A DNA stretch of 64,000 nucleotides from positions 558,001 to 622,000 of the forward strand of contig NZ_JAINUY010000002.1 of assembly GCF_020026915.1 (NCBI RefSeq), read 5' to 3'. The position numbers and the translations under genes are program-made. This stretch comes from Flavobacterium potami (GTDB lineage Bacteria > Bacteroidota > Bacteroidia > Flavobacteriales > Flavobacteriaceae). Position 1 is the first letter of the stretch, and the number at the start of each line of letters is the position of its first letter. The notes under the pieces are model-generated. The model saw only the letters and a list, made by a program, of their open reading frames with translations. It made no database searches and was not told the DNA's origin. Below are positions 8,740-16,775 of the stretch, piece by piece.

Positions 8740-8772
8740 AATTTATAATTCAAAATTAATAATTAACCATTA

Positions 8773-9165
8773 TTAAAGTTTGTGCATATTGTTTGCTAAA
8801 GTTTCAATAAACTTACTGATTGGGCCTTTAACCATCATTGCCATCATAGCGTTGAATTCTCCTTCAAAGAACAATTGAACAGCGCTTTCTGAATCAGAAA
8901 TAGTGTCAATGTTTGAAGTTAGCGTAAACGGAAGTTTATCGCTAGCAGCGCCCAAAACAATTTTGTTTGGAGCTGTTTTTTCTTTCATTTTTAATTTGAT
9001 TTCAGGCATCCCTTTCAATCCAAAAATAAAAGCGTCTTCGCCAGTCACTTCAAATTTAGCGATATTGTCTGGCATTAATTTTTCGAAATTCTTTACGTCA
9101 GTCAGTTGATCAAATAAATCTTGAGCTGATTTCTGAACTGTAACTTTTGGACTTTCTAAGTTCAT
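8773..9165 (-). CDS. SRPBCC (START/polyketide-cyclase-like) fold protein
   Basis: The 130-residue protein begins with a beta strand MNLESPKVTVQKSAQ and the helix DLFDQLTDVKNFEKLMPD, the usual opening of the SRPBCC helix-grip fold, then alternating strands and a long C-terminal helix (MMAMMVKGPISKFIETLANN). Such proteins bind hydrophobic ligands in a deep pocket; no catalytic residues can be assigned. It lies downstream of pyrE on the same strand, 173 bp away, with a repeat tract between them. Conserved neighbourhood in flavobacteria suggests a housekeeping job, but I cannot name it. Confidence 0.7.
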   Translation of the reverse strand: MNLESPKVTVQKSAQDLFDQLTDVKNFEKLMPDNIAKFEVTGEDAFIFGLKGMPEIKLKMKEKTAPNKIVLGAASDKLPFTLTSNIDTISDSESAVQLFFEGEFNAMMAMMVKGPISKFIETLANNMHKL

Positions 9166-9186
9166 AATTATTTTGTTTTTTATTTT

Positions 9187-9250
9187 ACCGCAAAGTGCGC
9201 AAAGTTTTTTAAATATGCAAGGCTTTATAAAAAGCGCAAAGTCCGCAAAG
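9187..9250. repeat. 'cgcaaag' short-word repeat tract
   Basis: The tract holds four CGCAAAG-type words (CCGCAAAGTGCGCAAAG, then GCGCAAAGTCCGCAAAG), related to the larger copies at 14198-14532. No ORF is present between SRPBCC and pyrE. Confidence 0.6.
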
Positions 9251-9338
9251 CTGGAACTTTAAAAAAAATCCCATTTTAATCTCAAATTCCAAAAATCTAT
9301 TTATAAAGAAGAGAAATCTAAAATCTGCAATCAAAAAT

Positions 9339-9986
9339 CTACTCTTCTTGTCCCCAAGTTGATGGACTTTCGTTCCATTCTAACAGGGTAGATTGTTGGT
9401 CTTCTGTGATATATTGTTTTTGAACCGCCAAATCAAGAAGATTTTCGTAGTTGCTTAAAGTGAATAAATCCAAATTAGCTTCTTTGAAATTTTCTTCGGC
9501 AACACCAAAACCGTATGTGAAAATTGCTGCCATACCTTTAATGTTCGCACCTTCGCTTCTTAATGCTTCAACAGCCAATAGACTGCTTTTTCCGGTACTA
9601 ATTAAATCTTCGACAACCACAACATTTTGTCCTTTTTGTAAAAAACCTTCCACTTGGTTTTGTCTACCGTGTTTTTTTGGTTCCGGACGCACGTATACGA
9701 ATGGAAGACCTAAACTCTCGGCAACCAAAATTCCAACTCCGATGGCGCCAGTAGCAACACCAGCAATCACATCAGGCTTTCCAAATTGTTTTTCGATGTT
9801 TTTAGCAAATTCATCACGAACATAGTTTCTGATGCTCGGAAATGAAAGAATTAACCTATTATCACAATAAATAGGAGATTTCCAACCAGAAGCCCATGTA
9901 AAAGGATTTTCGGGATTCAATTTAATTGCATTTATTTGCAAAAGCAATTCGGCTGTTTTTTCGGCAGTATCTTTATTAAAAATCAT
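9339..9986 (-). CDS. pyrE: Orotate phosphoribosyltransferase
   Basis: PyrE joins orotate to PRPP in UMP synthesis. The 215-residue product shows the PRPP-binding motif VVVVEDLISTGKSSL, the catalytic-loop region RPEPKKHGRQN, and the N-terminal NPENPFTWASGWKSPIYCDNR region (in two family blocks). A longer frame starting at 10106 exists, but the ATG at 9986 (MIFNKDTAEK) is the family start and sits 4 nt after an exact -7 box, so translation of a leaderless mRNA from 9986 is the best model. The promoter lies inside the divergent NUDIX gene. Confidence 0.95.
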   Translation of the reverse strand: MIFNKDTAEKTAELLLQINAIKLNPENPFTWASGWKSPIYCDNRLILSFPSIRNYVRDEFAKNIEKQFGKPDVIAGVATGAIGVGILVAESLGLPFVYVRPEPKKHGRQNQVEGFLQKGQNVVVVEDLISTGKSSLLAVEALRSEGANIKGMAAIFTYGFGVAEENFKEANLDLFTLSNYENLLDLAVQKQYITEDQQSTLLEWNESPSTWGQEE

Positions 9987-9990
9987 AGTA

Positions 9991-10020
9991 CAAATGTATA
10001 AAGTTTTTGTAAACGACAAA
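9991..10020 (-). promoter_or_regulatory. pyrE promoter (TTTG-N18-TACATTTG), inside NUDIX coding region
   Basis: On the minus strand TTTG (10017-10020), an 18-nt spacer and TACATTTG (9991-9998) match the Bacteroidota -33/-7 consensus exactly. Transcription would begin at or next to the pyrE ATG. The NUDIX ATG (9994-9996) is inside the -7 box. Confidence 0.75.
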
Positions 10021-10623
10021 CCACTTTTTTTGACAAATGAAATCTCGAAGGAAACAGATTTCCAATTGTTCTTGTTGGAGAGTATTGATATCGAACAGCT
10101 TATCATAAAAATTTTTCAAAATAAAATTCAAAAAGCTATTTTATATCATCCTGACGAAAGTGAAATGATGAAAACACTAAAGGCCAAAATTCCCGTAAAT
10201 AAAGCGGGTGGAGGTTTTGTGTACAACAAGAAAGGGGAGGTTTTGTTTATCTTTAGAAACGGAAAATGGGACTTGCCTAAGGGCGGAATCGAGAAAGGCG
10301 AGGAGATTGAAGCCACGGCAATGCGTGAAGTCGAAGAAGAAACAGGCGTAAATCAGCTTCGTATTACGAATAAACTTCAAAAAACCTATCATATCTTTAA
10401 ACGTAACGGAAAATACAAACTCAAAATCACGCATTGGTTCGAAATGCAATCTGATTTTGAAGGAACTCCACACGGGCAATTAGAAGAAGGAATTGAAAAA
10501 GTAGCCTGGTTAAACTCAGAGCAAATCAAGGAGGCGCTTAAAAATTCTTACGAAAACATTAAATTGTTATTCGAAGAAGAAAAAAATCCTACGGAAAAAA
10601 AATCAATAGAAAAATTCCAATAA
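9994..10623 (+). CDS. NUDIX hydrolase
   Basis: NUDIX enzymes hydrolyse nucleoside diphosphates linked to another group. The 209-residue protein has an N-terminal extension of about 65 residues of unknown role, then a NUDIX domain with the box beginning GGIEKGEE and ending REVEEETGV, all catalytic Glu residues present. The C-terminal tail is Lys/Glu-rich. Its ATG is 7 bp from the pyrE ATG on the opposite strand, so its promoter must lie inside pyrE, and it sits inside the pyrE promoter. Substrate is unknown. Followed by an intrinsic terminator. Confidence 0.88.
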   Translation: MYKVFVNDKPLFLTNEISKETDFQLFLLESIDIEQLIIKIFQNKIQKAILYHPDESEMMKTLKAKIPVNKAGGGFVYNKKGEVLFIFRNGKWDLPKGGIEKGEEIEATAMREVEEETGVNQLRITNKLQKTYHIFKRNGKYKLKITHWFEMQSDFEGTPHGQLEEGIEKVAWLNSEQIKEALKNSYENIKLLFEEEKNPTEKKSIEKFQ

Positions 10624-10687
10624 TTATTCAACATTTCACATTGGAATTTGAAATTTTAGTTTTTATTTGGACGTGCCACCAATAAAA

Positions 10688-10730
10688 AAAAAAAGACCCA
10701 ATCAACTTTGCGTTCATTGGGTCTTTTTTT
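10688..10730 (+). terminator. Intrinsic terminator after NUDIX gene
   Basis: AAAAGACCCAAT pairs with ATTGGGTCTTTT across a 12-13-nt loop, followed by T8. It could act for both convergent genes. A degenerate 'cgctgctacttcggtagct' repeat remnant follows at about 10741-10790. Confidence 0.8.
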
Positions 10731-10835
10731 TATTGCTGTCGGGCTTTCGCTGCTACTTCGGTAGCTTAGCTCTATCCCTCACGCAGAAAGTACTAGGTTT
10801 TAAGTTTAGTTTTTGAATTTTTTCTTTTAGTGAGA

Positions 10836-12317
10836 TTATTCTACACTTTGTCCTTGCGTAAGTTCACTAATTTTTGCTTCTACAAGTTTATTGCATTCAG
10901 CAATTTGTTGATCATATTGATTAGAGTTTTCAGAAACTGATTTATACATCAAATCGTAGCTTTTAATTCGCAATTGGCAGTATTCTTTTAAAATCTCATT
11001 TCTGTTCTGAATTTCTTCTGGTAATTCCAATTCTTTAAAGCTTTCGACTAGTTTGATATTTTTTTGCCAATTATAAATTCCTTTATCTTTAATTTCTTGG
11101 AGAATTTTTTCTTTAGGAGTGCTTTTTGATATATTATAAATTTCTAAAGCTATTTTTTCCGATGTAATAAATTGCTGTATTTTTGCGTCGTAAGTCGCGA
11201 TATCATTTGGTATTTTTTTATAAATAGCAAAAGACGAAAAAAGTACTAGAGCAGATATTATTGCAATTGATCCAAATTTCAATTTTGTTTCTGTTGGTTT
11301 TTTAAGACTCGGGATAAAAATATATCCAATCACAAGTCCTCCCACCAGACCTCCAATATGTGCAGCATTATCAATTCCTCCTTTGAGTCCGTAGATTAAA
11401 TTATAACCAACAAAAATTGAAATACTAGTGAGTAATGCTTTTCGCTCTGTTTTTTCGATTAAATTGGTAGTTAGCATTGCCAGAAATACACCATACATTC
11501 CGAAAATAGCTCCAGATGCACCGGCGCTTATAGTCAAATCATGCCACCATAGACTTGTAATGCTTGCGGTAATACCAGTTAGTAAATAAGCTGAAATAAA
11601 TCTAGTTTTACCTAAATGCGGTTCCAATAAAACTCCAATATAAAGTAACGCATACATATTCATCAGAAGATGAAAAATTCCGATATGTAGAAAGCAGTTT
11701 GTTAAAAGTCTCCACCATTGTCCATCTAAAGTTAGTGGTCTAAAATTGGCTCCCCAGTTGAGTAAACTTTCGTTACTTGGTTCAAAAATATTCACACCTT
11801 TTATTGCCATCAAGATGAAAATTAATATATTAAGATTCAATAGGATTGGTGTTATGAAATAACCTTCTATTGGCTTAAATATAGAGAAGAAACTTTCAAT
11901 TTTTTCTGTTGTTGTCGACGGTGGAAGTTTTAGTACATCTTCTTCATCAGTAACAATTTTGTCTTTTAGTTCCTCATATTTTGTTGCTAATTCTTCTTTG
12001 GTAAACGTTAATTTCAGTTCTTCAAGACTGGAAATAAAATTCAAGACGTTTTTTTTATTTTTATTCCAATCAACCATTTCGCTACCGGTTGAAGCACTTT
12101 GAATACTTGCGATATCATTTTCTATTTTAATTTTGATTTCAGCATTCCAAGAAAACATTCCATTATTGGTATAGGCAATAAGGCCATTTTCGCTTATATA
12201 GTTTAGGTTGTAATTTTTTTTAAGTCCTGTTTCGACTGCAAGAACAAGAAATTCCTCTTTTGTTAACTCGTTTAAAGAAAATTCTTCAATGTGTTTTGGT
12301 GTAAATCCCACTGCCAT
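10836..12317 (-). CDS. Rhomboid family intramembrane serine protease
   Basis: The 493-residue protein has a soluble N-terminal region of about 150 residues with no recognised domain, then six or more TM helices (about 152-345). It carries the rhomboid hallmarks HIGIFHLLMN, the catalytic GASG with S268, and AHIGG with H320, so the Ser-His dyad is intact. The C-terminal 120 residues are a soluble helical segment. Rhomboids cut substrate TM helices within the membrane. Substrates are not predictable. It stands alone on the minus strand, 100 bp downstream of the M14 gene's end. Confidence 0.9.
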   Translation of the reverse strand: MAVGFTPKHIEEFSLNELTKEEFLVLAVETGLKKNYNLNYISENGLIAYTNNGMFSWNAEIKIKIENDIASIQSASTGSEMVDWNKNKKNVLNFISSLEELKLTFTKEELATKYEELKDKIVTDEEDVLKLPPSTTTEKIESFFSIFKPIEGYFITPILLNLNILIFILMAIKGVNIFEPSNESLLNWGANFRPLTLDGQWWRLLTNCFLHIGIFHLLMNMYALLYIGVLLEPHLGKTRFISAYLLTGITASITSLWWHDLTISAGASGAIFGMYGVFLAMLTTNLIEKTERKALLTSISIFVGYNLIYGLKGGIDNAAHIGGLVGGLVIGYIFIPSLKKPTETKLKFGSIAIISALVLFSSFAIYKKIPNDIATYDAKIQQFITSEKIALEIYNISKSTPKEKILQEIKDKGIYNWQKNIKLVESFKELELPEEIQNRNEILKEYCQLRIKSYDLMYKSVSENSNQYDQQIAECNKLVEAKISELTQGQSVE

Positions 12318-12416
12318 AGTTTGTAATTATTTTTGGTTGATGATTTAGGTGCGTTTTCTAAAATTTGTAAAATAACAATTATTAAAAGTCATTTGAAAAC
12401 AATTGAGAGCTATTTG

Positions 12417-14144
12417 TTACAGTAGTCGATAAACGGGATACTGCATATGTGCCTTTTCATAATAAACAGAATGTTTGTAAATCCAGTTTAATTGCGCTTC
12501 GGCGCTTTTTGCAAATTCGCGGTCGTTTTGTTTTTTAGTTTCCAATTCTGCTTTTAAAGTTGGATTATCTTTTAAAAGCTGCGCTGCAGTATCTTCAAAA
12601 ATATATTCTGAGTAATGTTCTTTTTGCTGTAAAATAGCATCGAAGAAATTCCAGTTAAAAAACGAATCAACACCTTCTGGTTCAAAAGCTTCCAGCAGAT
12701 ATTTTACTCCTTTTTGATTTGTTGGAACGTAATAATCTCCTTTAGCAAAATTCATTTTAACCATTTTAGAAGTTATGGTTGTATTTCGGTGTAAATAATG
12801 TCCTTCGTAAGCAGATGGAACCGTTTTAAAATCTGCAATTCTATAACTTTCAACCTCAACAACAGTATCATTTTTGAATTGTCTAAAGGATATGTTATTG
12901 TTTTTCAGCAGTTCAATAATATTCCAATAACCACGGGGAATGATATAAGCAGACGGAATAACAACTTCTTTTTGCGATTTGAATTCTTTAATATAAGGAA
13001 CGTCTTTTTTATAAGGTTTGCTTCGATCATAATACAAGCGATCTCCAGTTGTAGCTTCGCTTTTTTTGTAACCTGCTTCATAACCTAAAAAGGTAAATTT
13101 GGTAGTTTTAGTACTGTCCATTTCCCATTGCAAGGTATATTTCTTTTTTGGCTGAAATTGCTCTAGATTCTTGACGCGGAGTTCTTTGATTTTCTGATAA
13201 TTGGCATCGGTAAAATCCATAGTCGTTTTCATGTATTCGTAGGTCATTTTTACACGTTCAGCGTATTTTTTCAGCATGTGTGTTTCTACCACAAAACCAA
13301 TCGTATTAAACAAAGAGGTATAACCCGTTGTATATCGTGGACTGTCAACAAACTGCCCGAAACCTTTGTCTGGTGTATCTTTAAACGAATCGACATAAGG
13401 CGTAGTTTCGATTTTCTTTTTCTGAAGATCTTTTACCAAAGCCGGCATCATTTCGTTATTCATAAAATCGCCCAAAACCGTTCCGAGTTTGTTGTGCTGG
13501 GTCATGATGTACGTTAATTTGTATTGATAATCAGAACCGTTACTTACGTGATTGTCGATAAAAACATCTGCGTTTATTTTATGGAAAATCTCCACAAAAC
13601 TTTTTGTATTTCGAGTATCCGATTTCATTAAATCACGATTCAAATCATAGTTTCTGGCATTTCCTCTAAAACCATAAATTTCAGGTCCATCCTGATTGGC
13701 GCGAGTTGTCGAATTTCGGTTTAAGGCTCCACCAATATTATAAACTGGAATGGTAACCAAAACGGTATTTTTAGGCGCTTTCATTTTTCCAGTTGCCAAA
13801 TCTCTGTAGAATTGCATGGTTGCGTCGATTCCGTCAGGTTCTCCAGCGTGGATTCCGTTATTTACAAACAAAACTGCTTTGGTTTTCTGGATTTTATCAA
13901 AATCAAATGCTGCGTCAGCATTAAAAGTAATCATGTGTAAAGGTTCACCAGAATCTGTCCATCCCATTTCTTTCATTTGAATGGTTGGAAAATCCGCAGC
14001 AAGCATTTTAAAATATGCAATGGTTTCTTGATATGATGCTGATTGATTTCCGTTTCCTTTCTCAAAAAAAGTATCGTATTTTTTGTTGTTTTGAGCGAAA
14101 AGGGAAAGTGTGAAAAGTGAAATGAAAATGGTAAAAAGTTTCAT
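12417..14144 (-). CDS. Secreted M14 family zinc carboxypeptidase
   Basis: The protein (575 residues from the chosen start) begins with a signal peptide MKLFTIF..SLFAQ, then an M14 domain with the zinc motif HAGEPDG (H99, E102), the substrate-binding NARNYDLNRD stretch, the third zinc ligand in IDNHVSNG, and the catalytic Glu in VVETHML. M14 enzymes remove C-terminal residues or cleave murein peptides. An upstream in-frame ATG (14195) would add residues before the signal peptide and would overlap the promoter; I chose 14144. The roughly 230 residues after the catalytic domain have no domain I recognise. Confidence 0.88.
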   Translation of the reverse strand: MKLFTIFISLFTLSLFAQNNKKYDTFFEKGNGNQSASYQETIAYFKMLAADFPTIQMKEMGWTDSGEPLHMITFNADAAFDFDKIQKTKAVLFVNNGIHAGEPDGIDATMQFYRDLATGKMKAPKNTVLVTIPVYNIGGALNRNSTTRANQDGPEIYGFRGNARNYDLNRDLMKSDTRNTKSFVEIFHKINADVFIDNHVSNGSDYQYKLTYIMTQHNKLGTVLGDFMNNEMMPALVKDLQKKKIETTPYVDSFKDTPDKGFGQFVDSPRYTTGYTSLFNTIGFVVETHMLKKYAERVKMTYEYMKTTMDFTDANYQKIKELRVKNLEQFQPKKKYTLQWEMDSTKTTKFTFLGYEAGYKKSEATTGDRLYYDRSKPYKKDVPYIKEFKSQKEVVIPSAYIIPRGYWNIIELLKNNNISFRQFKNDTVVEVESYRIADFKTVPSAYEGHYLHRNTTITSKMVKMNFAKGDYYVPTNQKGVKYLLEAFEPEGVDSFFNWNFFDAILQQKEHYSEYIFEDTAAQLLKDNPTLKAELETKKQNDREFAKSAEAQLNWIYKHSVYYEKAHMQYPVYRLL

Positions 14145-14165
14145 GGTTTTGGTTTTAACAGGAAT

Positions 14166-14196
14166 CAAATATAGTTTTTTTGTTTCAGGTTTCAAG
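14166..14196 (-). promoter_or_regulatory. M14 peptidase promoter (TTG-N19-TATATTTG)
   Basis: TATATTTG (14166-14173, minus strand) is an exact -7 box, with CTTG 19 nt upstream as -33. It predicts a leader of about 15 nt before the ATG at 14144. Confidence 0.6.
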
Positions 14197-14197
14197 T

Positions 14198-14532
14198 TTC
14201 AAGTTGATGTGCTTTGTCTATATTTTTTTTACCGCAAAGACGCTAAGGTTTACGCAAAGTACGCAAAGTTTTTTTTGCAAAGCTTTGCGTTCTTTGCGTT
14301 TGTTCAACTCAATCAAAAACAAAAAAACTTAGCGTGCTTTGCGGTAAAATCAGCAGAATTCAAACTTCAGCTTGATGTGCTTTGTTTATATTTTTAGCCG
14401 CAAAGACGCTAAGGTTACGCAAAGTTCGCAAAGTTTTATAGACAAAGCTTTGCGTTCTTTGCGTTTTTTCAATTCAATCAAAAACAAAAAAAAACTTTGC
14501 GTGCTTTGCGGTAAAATCAGCAGCATTCAAAC
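14198..14532. repeat. Tandem duplication of a 168-bp palindromic 'cgcaaag' repeat
   Basis: Copy 1 is 14198-14365 and copy 2 is 14366-14532, about 90% alike by eye. Each starts TTCA(A/G)(G/C)TTGATGTGC, runs through ACCGCAAAGACGCTAAGGT to AAAGCTTTGCGTTCTTTGCG and ends GTGCTTTGCGGTAAAATCAG. The first half of each copy is largely the reverse complement of the second half, so each could fold into a long hairpin. Confidence 0.8.
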
Positions 14533-14571
14533 CTGAAACTTGAAACCTGAAACAAACAAAACAATTTTCCC

Positions 14572-14579
14572 TACTTTTG
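14572..14579 (+). promoter_or_regulatory. -7 box of the helicase gene (leaderless start)
   Basis: TACTTTTG matches TAnnTTTG exactly and ends 4 nt before the ATG at 14584, so the mRNA should begin at or next to the start codon. A -33 element at the right spacing was not seen. Confidence 0.55.
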
Positions 14580-14583
14580 CAGC

Positions 14584-15945
14584 ATGAAAAATCACTATTC
14601 CAACAATATACTTTCGAATCTAGGAATTGAAAGCCTGAACGAAATGCAAGAAATGGCACAAGATGCTATTTTGAACGAAAACAATGTTTTATTGCTTTCT
14701 CCAACGGGATCCGGAAAAACATTAGCGTTTTTACTTCCGATTTTAGAATTATTACAGCCTGAAATTTTATCAGTACAATGTTTGATTTTGGTTCCTTCGC
14801 GAGAACTTGGTTTGCAAATCGAACAGGTTTGGAAAAAAATGGGAACACAATATAAAGTTAATATTTGCTATGGTGGCCATTCAATTGATACTGAAATCAA
14901 GAATTTAAGCAATCCGCCAGCAGTTTTAATTGGAACTCCCGGAAGAATTGCAGATCATATTGATAGAGAGACTTTTAGAACCGATAAAATTCAGACTTTA
15001 ATTTTAGACGAGTTTGACAAATCGTTGCAATTGGGTTTTCATGAGCAAATGTCTTTCATTATTGGAAGATTAGCAAAAGTTAACAAGCGAGTTTTGGTTT
15101 CTGCGACTTCAGATATTGAAATTCCGAAATATACACGAGTTGTAAATCCGACTGTTTTGGACTTTATTCCAGAAGAAGAAGAAAGAACGAATCTTTCCAT
15201 GAAAATGGTAGTTTCTCCATCCAAAGATAAATTACAGACTTTGTTTAATTTGATTTGTTCTTTAAAATCAGAATCAGCAATTATTTTTTGTAATCATAGA
15301 GATGCGGCAGAACGTATTAGTGATACCTTAAATGAAAAAGGAATTTATTCGGTGTATTATCATGGCGGAATGGATCAGGAAGAGCGGGAGCGTGCTTTAA
15401 TTCAGTTTAGAAATGGAAGTGTTACCTATTTGGTTACAACTGATTTGGCTGCCAGAGGTTTGGATATTCCAGAAATGAAGCATGTTATTCATTATCATTT
15501 GCCGCTAAAAGAAGACGAATTTACGCATAGAAATGGGCGTACAGCTCGTATGAAGGCAACAGGTACTGCATACATCATCATTCACGAAAGTGAAAAAGAA
15601 CTCGATTATATTGATTATGAAATGGAAGTTTTGAATGTAGTAGGTAATGTTTCGTTGCCAAAACCACCTCAATTTCAAACTATTTACATTAGTGGAGGAA
15701 AAAAGACGAAACTGAACAAATTTGACATTGTAGGTTTCTTTTCTCAAAAAGGAAAACTAGAAAAAGACGATTTGGGGTTAATTGAAGTGAAAGATTTTGT
15801 CTCGTTTGCAGCTGTAAAATACAATAAAGTAAAAGATTTGCTGAAAAATGTGAGAGACGAAAAAATGAAAGGAAAGAAATTTAAAATTGAAGTTGCACGT
15901 AATGTGATCAAGAAAGTAGAAGAAGAAAAACGAGGGAAATATTAG
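14584..15945 (+). CDS. DEAD-box-type ATP-dependent RNA helicase
   Basis: The 453-residue protein has the two RecA-like domains of superfamily 2: Q-motif region NEMQEMAQDA, Walker A SPTGSGKT, motif Ia PSRELGLQ, GTPGR, motif II DEFD in place of DEAD, motif III SATS, then TDLAARGLDIP and HRNGRTAR. A C-terminal domain of about 85 residues follows, with a GFFSQKGKL stretch like the DbpA RNA-binding domain. DbpA-type enzymes act in large ribosomal subunit assembly; that role here is inferred only from the C-terminal look. Chosen start fits the -7 box just upstream. Confidence 0.9.
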   Translation: MKNHYSNNILSNLGIESLNEMQEMAQDAILNENNVLLLSPTGSGKTLAFLLPILELLQPEILSVQCLILVPSRELGLQIEQVWKKMGTQYKVNICYGGHSIDTEIKNLSNPPAVLIGTPGRIADHIDRETFRTDKIQTLILDEFDKSLQLGFHEQMSFIIGRLAKVNKRVLVSATSDIEIPKYTRVVNPTVLDFIPEEEERTNLSMKMVVSPSKDKLQTLFNLICSLKSESAIIFCNHRDAAERISDTLNEKGIYSVYYHGGMDQEERERALIQFRNGSVTYLVTTDLAARGLDIPEMKHVIHYHLPLKEDEFTHRNGRTARMKATGTAYIIIHESEKELDYIDYEMEVLNVVGNVSLPKPPQFQTIYISGGKKTKLNKFDIVGFFSQKGKLEKDDLGLIEVKDFVSFAAVKYNKVKDLLKNVRDEKMKGKKFKIEVARNVIKKVEEEKRGKY

Positions 15946-16121
15946 ATTAAAAGAAATAGTTTTTGAGACTTGAATTTTAATTTAGCCTTTGTTTATCAGT
16001 CTTTTAAAAGTATGTAACTAAGTTTTACAATTTTATGTTAAAAAAATAATGAATTGATAGGTGTTTTTTCAATATTTCTATGTTTTTTTGCTACAGTAAA
16101 ATTGTAAACCCCAAATTCACT

Positions 16122-16571
16122 ATGAAAAAGATTATTACCCTTGCTGCATTGTTTTTCAGCTTTGTTTCGTTTGCGCAGATTAAAGTTCTTGAAACTGTTC
16201 CAGTTGAGAAATTAGGAAAAGTAAACAACAACTACATTCAGAAAATTGGAGATGAGTATACAGTGTATTACACTACAATCCTAACTGATGATGATGATTC
16301 TTCTAACTTAAGAAAATTTTCATTCAAGAATCTTAATAATGATTACAATAACCTTTACAATATCATTATGGGAGGTTTTACAGCTACTCCGTTGTACGAT
16401 ATTAAATTAGAATTACCTAACAACTATATTTGGTTGCACTACACAGGAAATGTTGTTCCAGATAAAGCTACAGTTCAATTTATGGTTTCAAGCAAAGAAA
16501 GAGATGCTGCTACAAACAATGTTTCTGAGCCTTTAGTAAAAGATCAAATCAGTAAATTGTTCCAGAAATAA
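16122..16571 (+). CDS. Secreted protein of unknown function
   Basis: From the ATG at 16122 the 149-residue product opens with a clear signal peptide (MKKIITLAALFFSFVSFAQ). The remaining part is beta-rich with a stretch of acidic Asp residues (DDDDSS) and no domain I recognise. A longer frame from 16080 would put residues before the signal and is unlikely. The gene is isolated between the helicase and a repeat-flanked terminator. Likely periplasmic or surface-exposed; function unknown. Confidence 0.7.
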   Translation: MKKIITLAALFFSFVSFAQIKVLETVPVEKLGKVNNNYIQKIGDEYTVYYTTILTDDDDSSNLRKFSFKNLNNDYNNLYNIIMGGFTATPLYDIKLELPNNYIWLHYTGNVVPDKATVQFMVSSKERDAATNNVSEPLVKDQISKLFQK

Positions 16572-16574
16572 TTC

Positions 16575-16775
16575 TTTTTGAGGTTCAAAGGGACAAAGTA
16601 ACAAAGAGACAAAGTAACAAAGTTTTAACCTTTGTCTCTATAACATAAAAAAAGCTGTTCGATAAGAACAGCTTTTTTGTTTTTATTTATGGTGTTGAGG
16701 GGGCAAAGCGATAAAAGTTAATTTAGTATGTAAAACTTTGTCCCTTTGTTACTTTGTCCCTTTGAACCTCAAAAA
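16575..16775. repeat. Perfect 32-bp inverted repeat flanking a terminator
   Basis: The arm at 16575-16606 (TTTTTGAGGTTCAAAGGGAC onward) is the exact reverse complement of 16744-16775. The arms consist of 'acaaagtaacaaag' type words, and the right arm abuts the stop codon of the PhnA-like gene. A further 'agacaaagtaacaaag' copy extends the left side. Confidence 0.85.
16647..16679. terminator. Intrinsic terminator between convergent genes
   Basis: AAAAAAGCTGTTC pairs with GAACAGCTTTTTT around a 5-nt GATAA loop. It lies between the secreted protein gene and the PhnA-like gene and can act on both strands. Confidence 0.85.

Larger units (their letters stand above)
8465..8772. other. 308-bp gene-free gap with palindromic repeat and terminator
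   Basis: The gap between convergent birA and the SRPBCC gene holds no plausible ORF. It contains, in order, a 'gggacaaagtgacatagtaac' type short-word tract, a 132-bp element bounded by 22-bp inverted repeats, a 'ctttgcgactccgcgactttgcga' type tract, and a terminator hairpin. Confidence 0.8.
14145..14583. other. 439-bp gene-free gap filled by a tandem repeat
   Basis: No real gene lies here; a plus-strand ORF across 14110-14397 is an artefact of the repeats. The gap holds the M14 promoter, two 168-bp repeat copies, short 'cctgaaacttgaaac' words and the helicase -7 box. Confidence 0.85.

Noticed and set aside
9986..10106. Longer pyrE start at 10106
   Set aside because: The extra 40 residues have no family likeness and run through the NUDIX gene and the pyrE promoter.
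14110..14397. Plus-strand ORF of 95 codons over the repeat between M14 and helicase genes
   Set aside because: It lies over the tandem repeat and the M14 signal region; its codons come from the repeat words and it has no protein-like domain.
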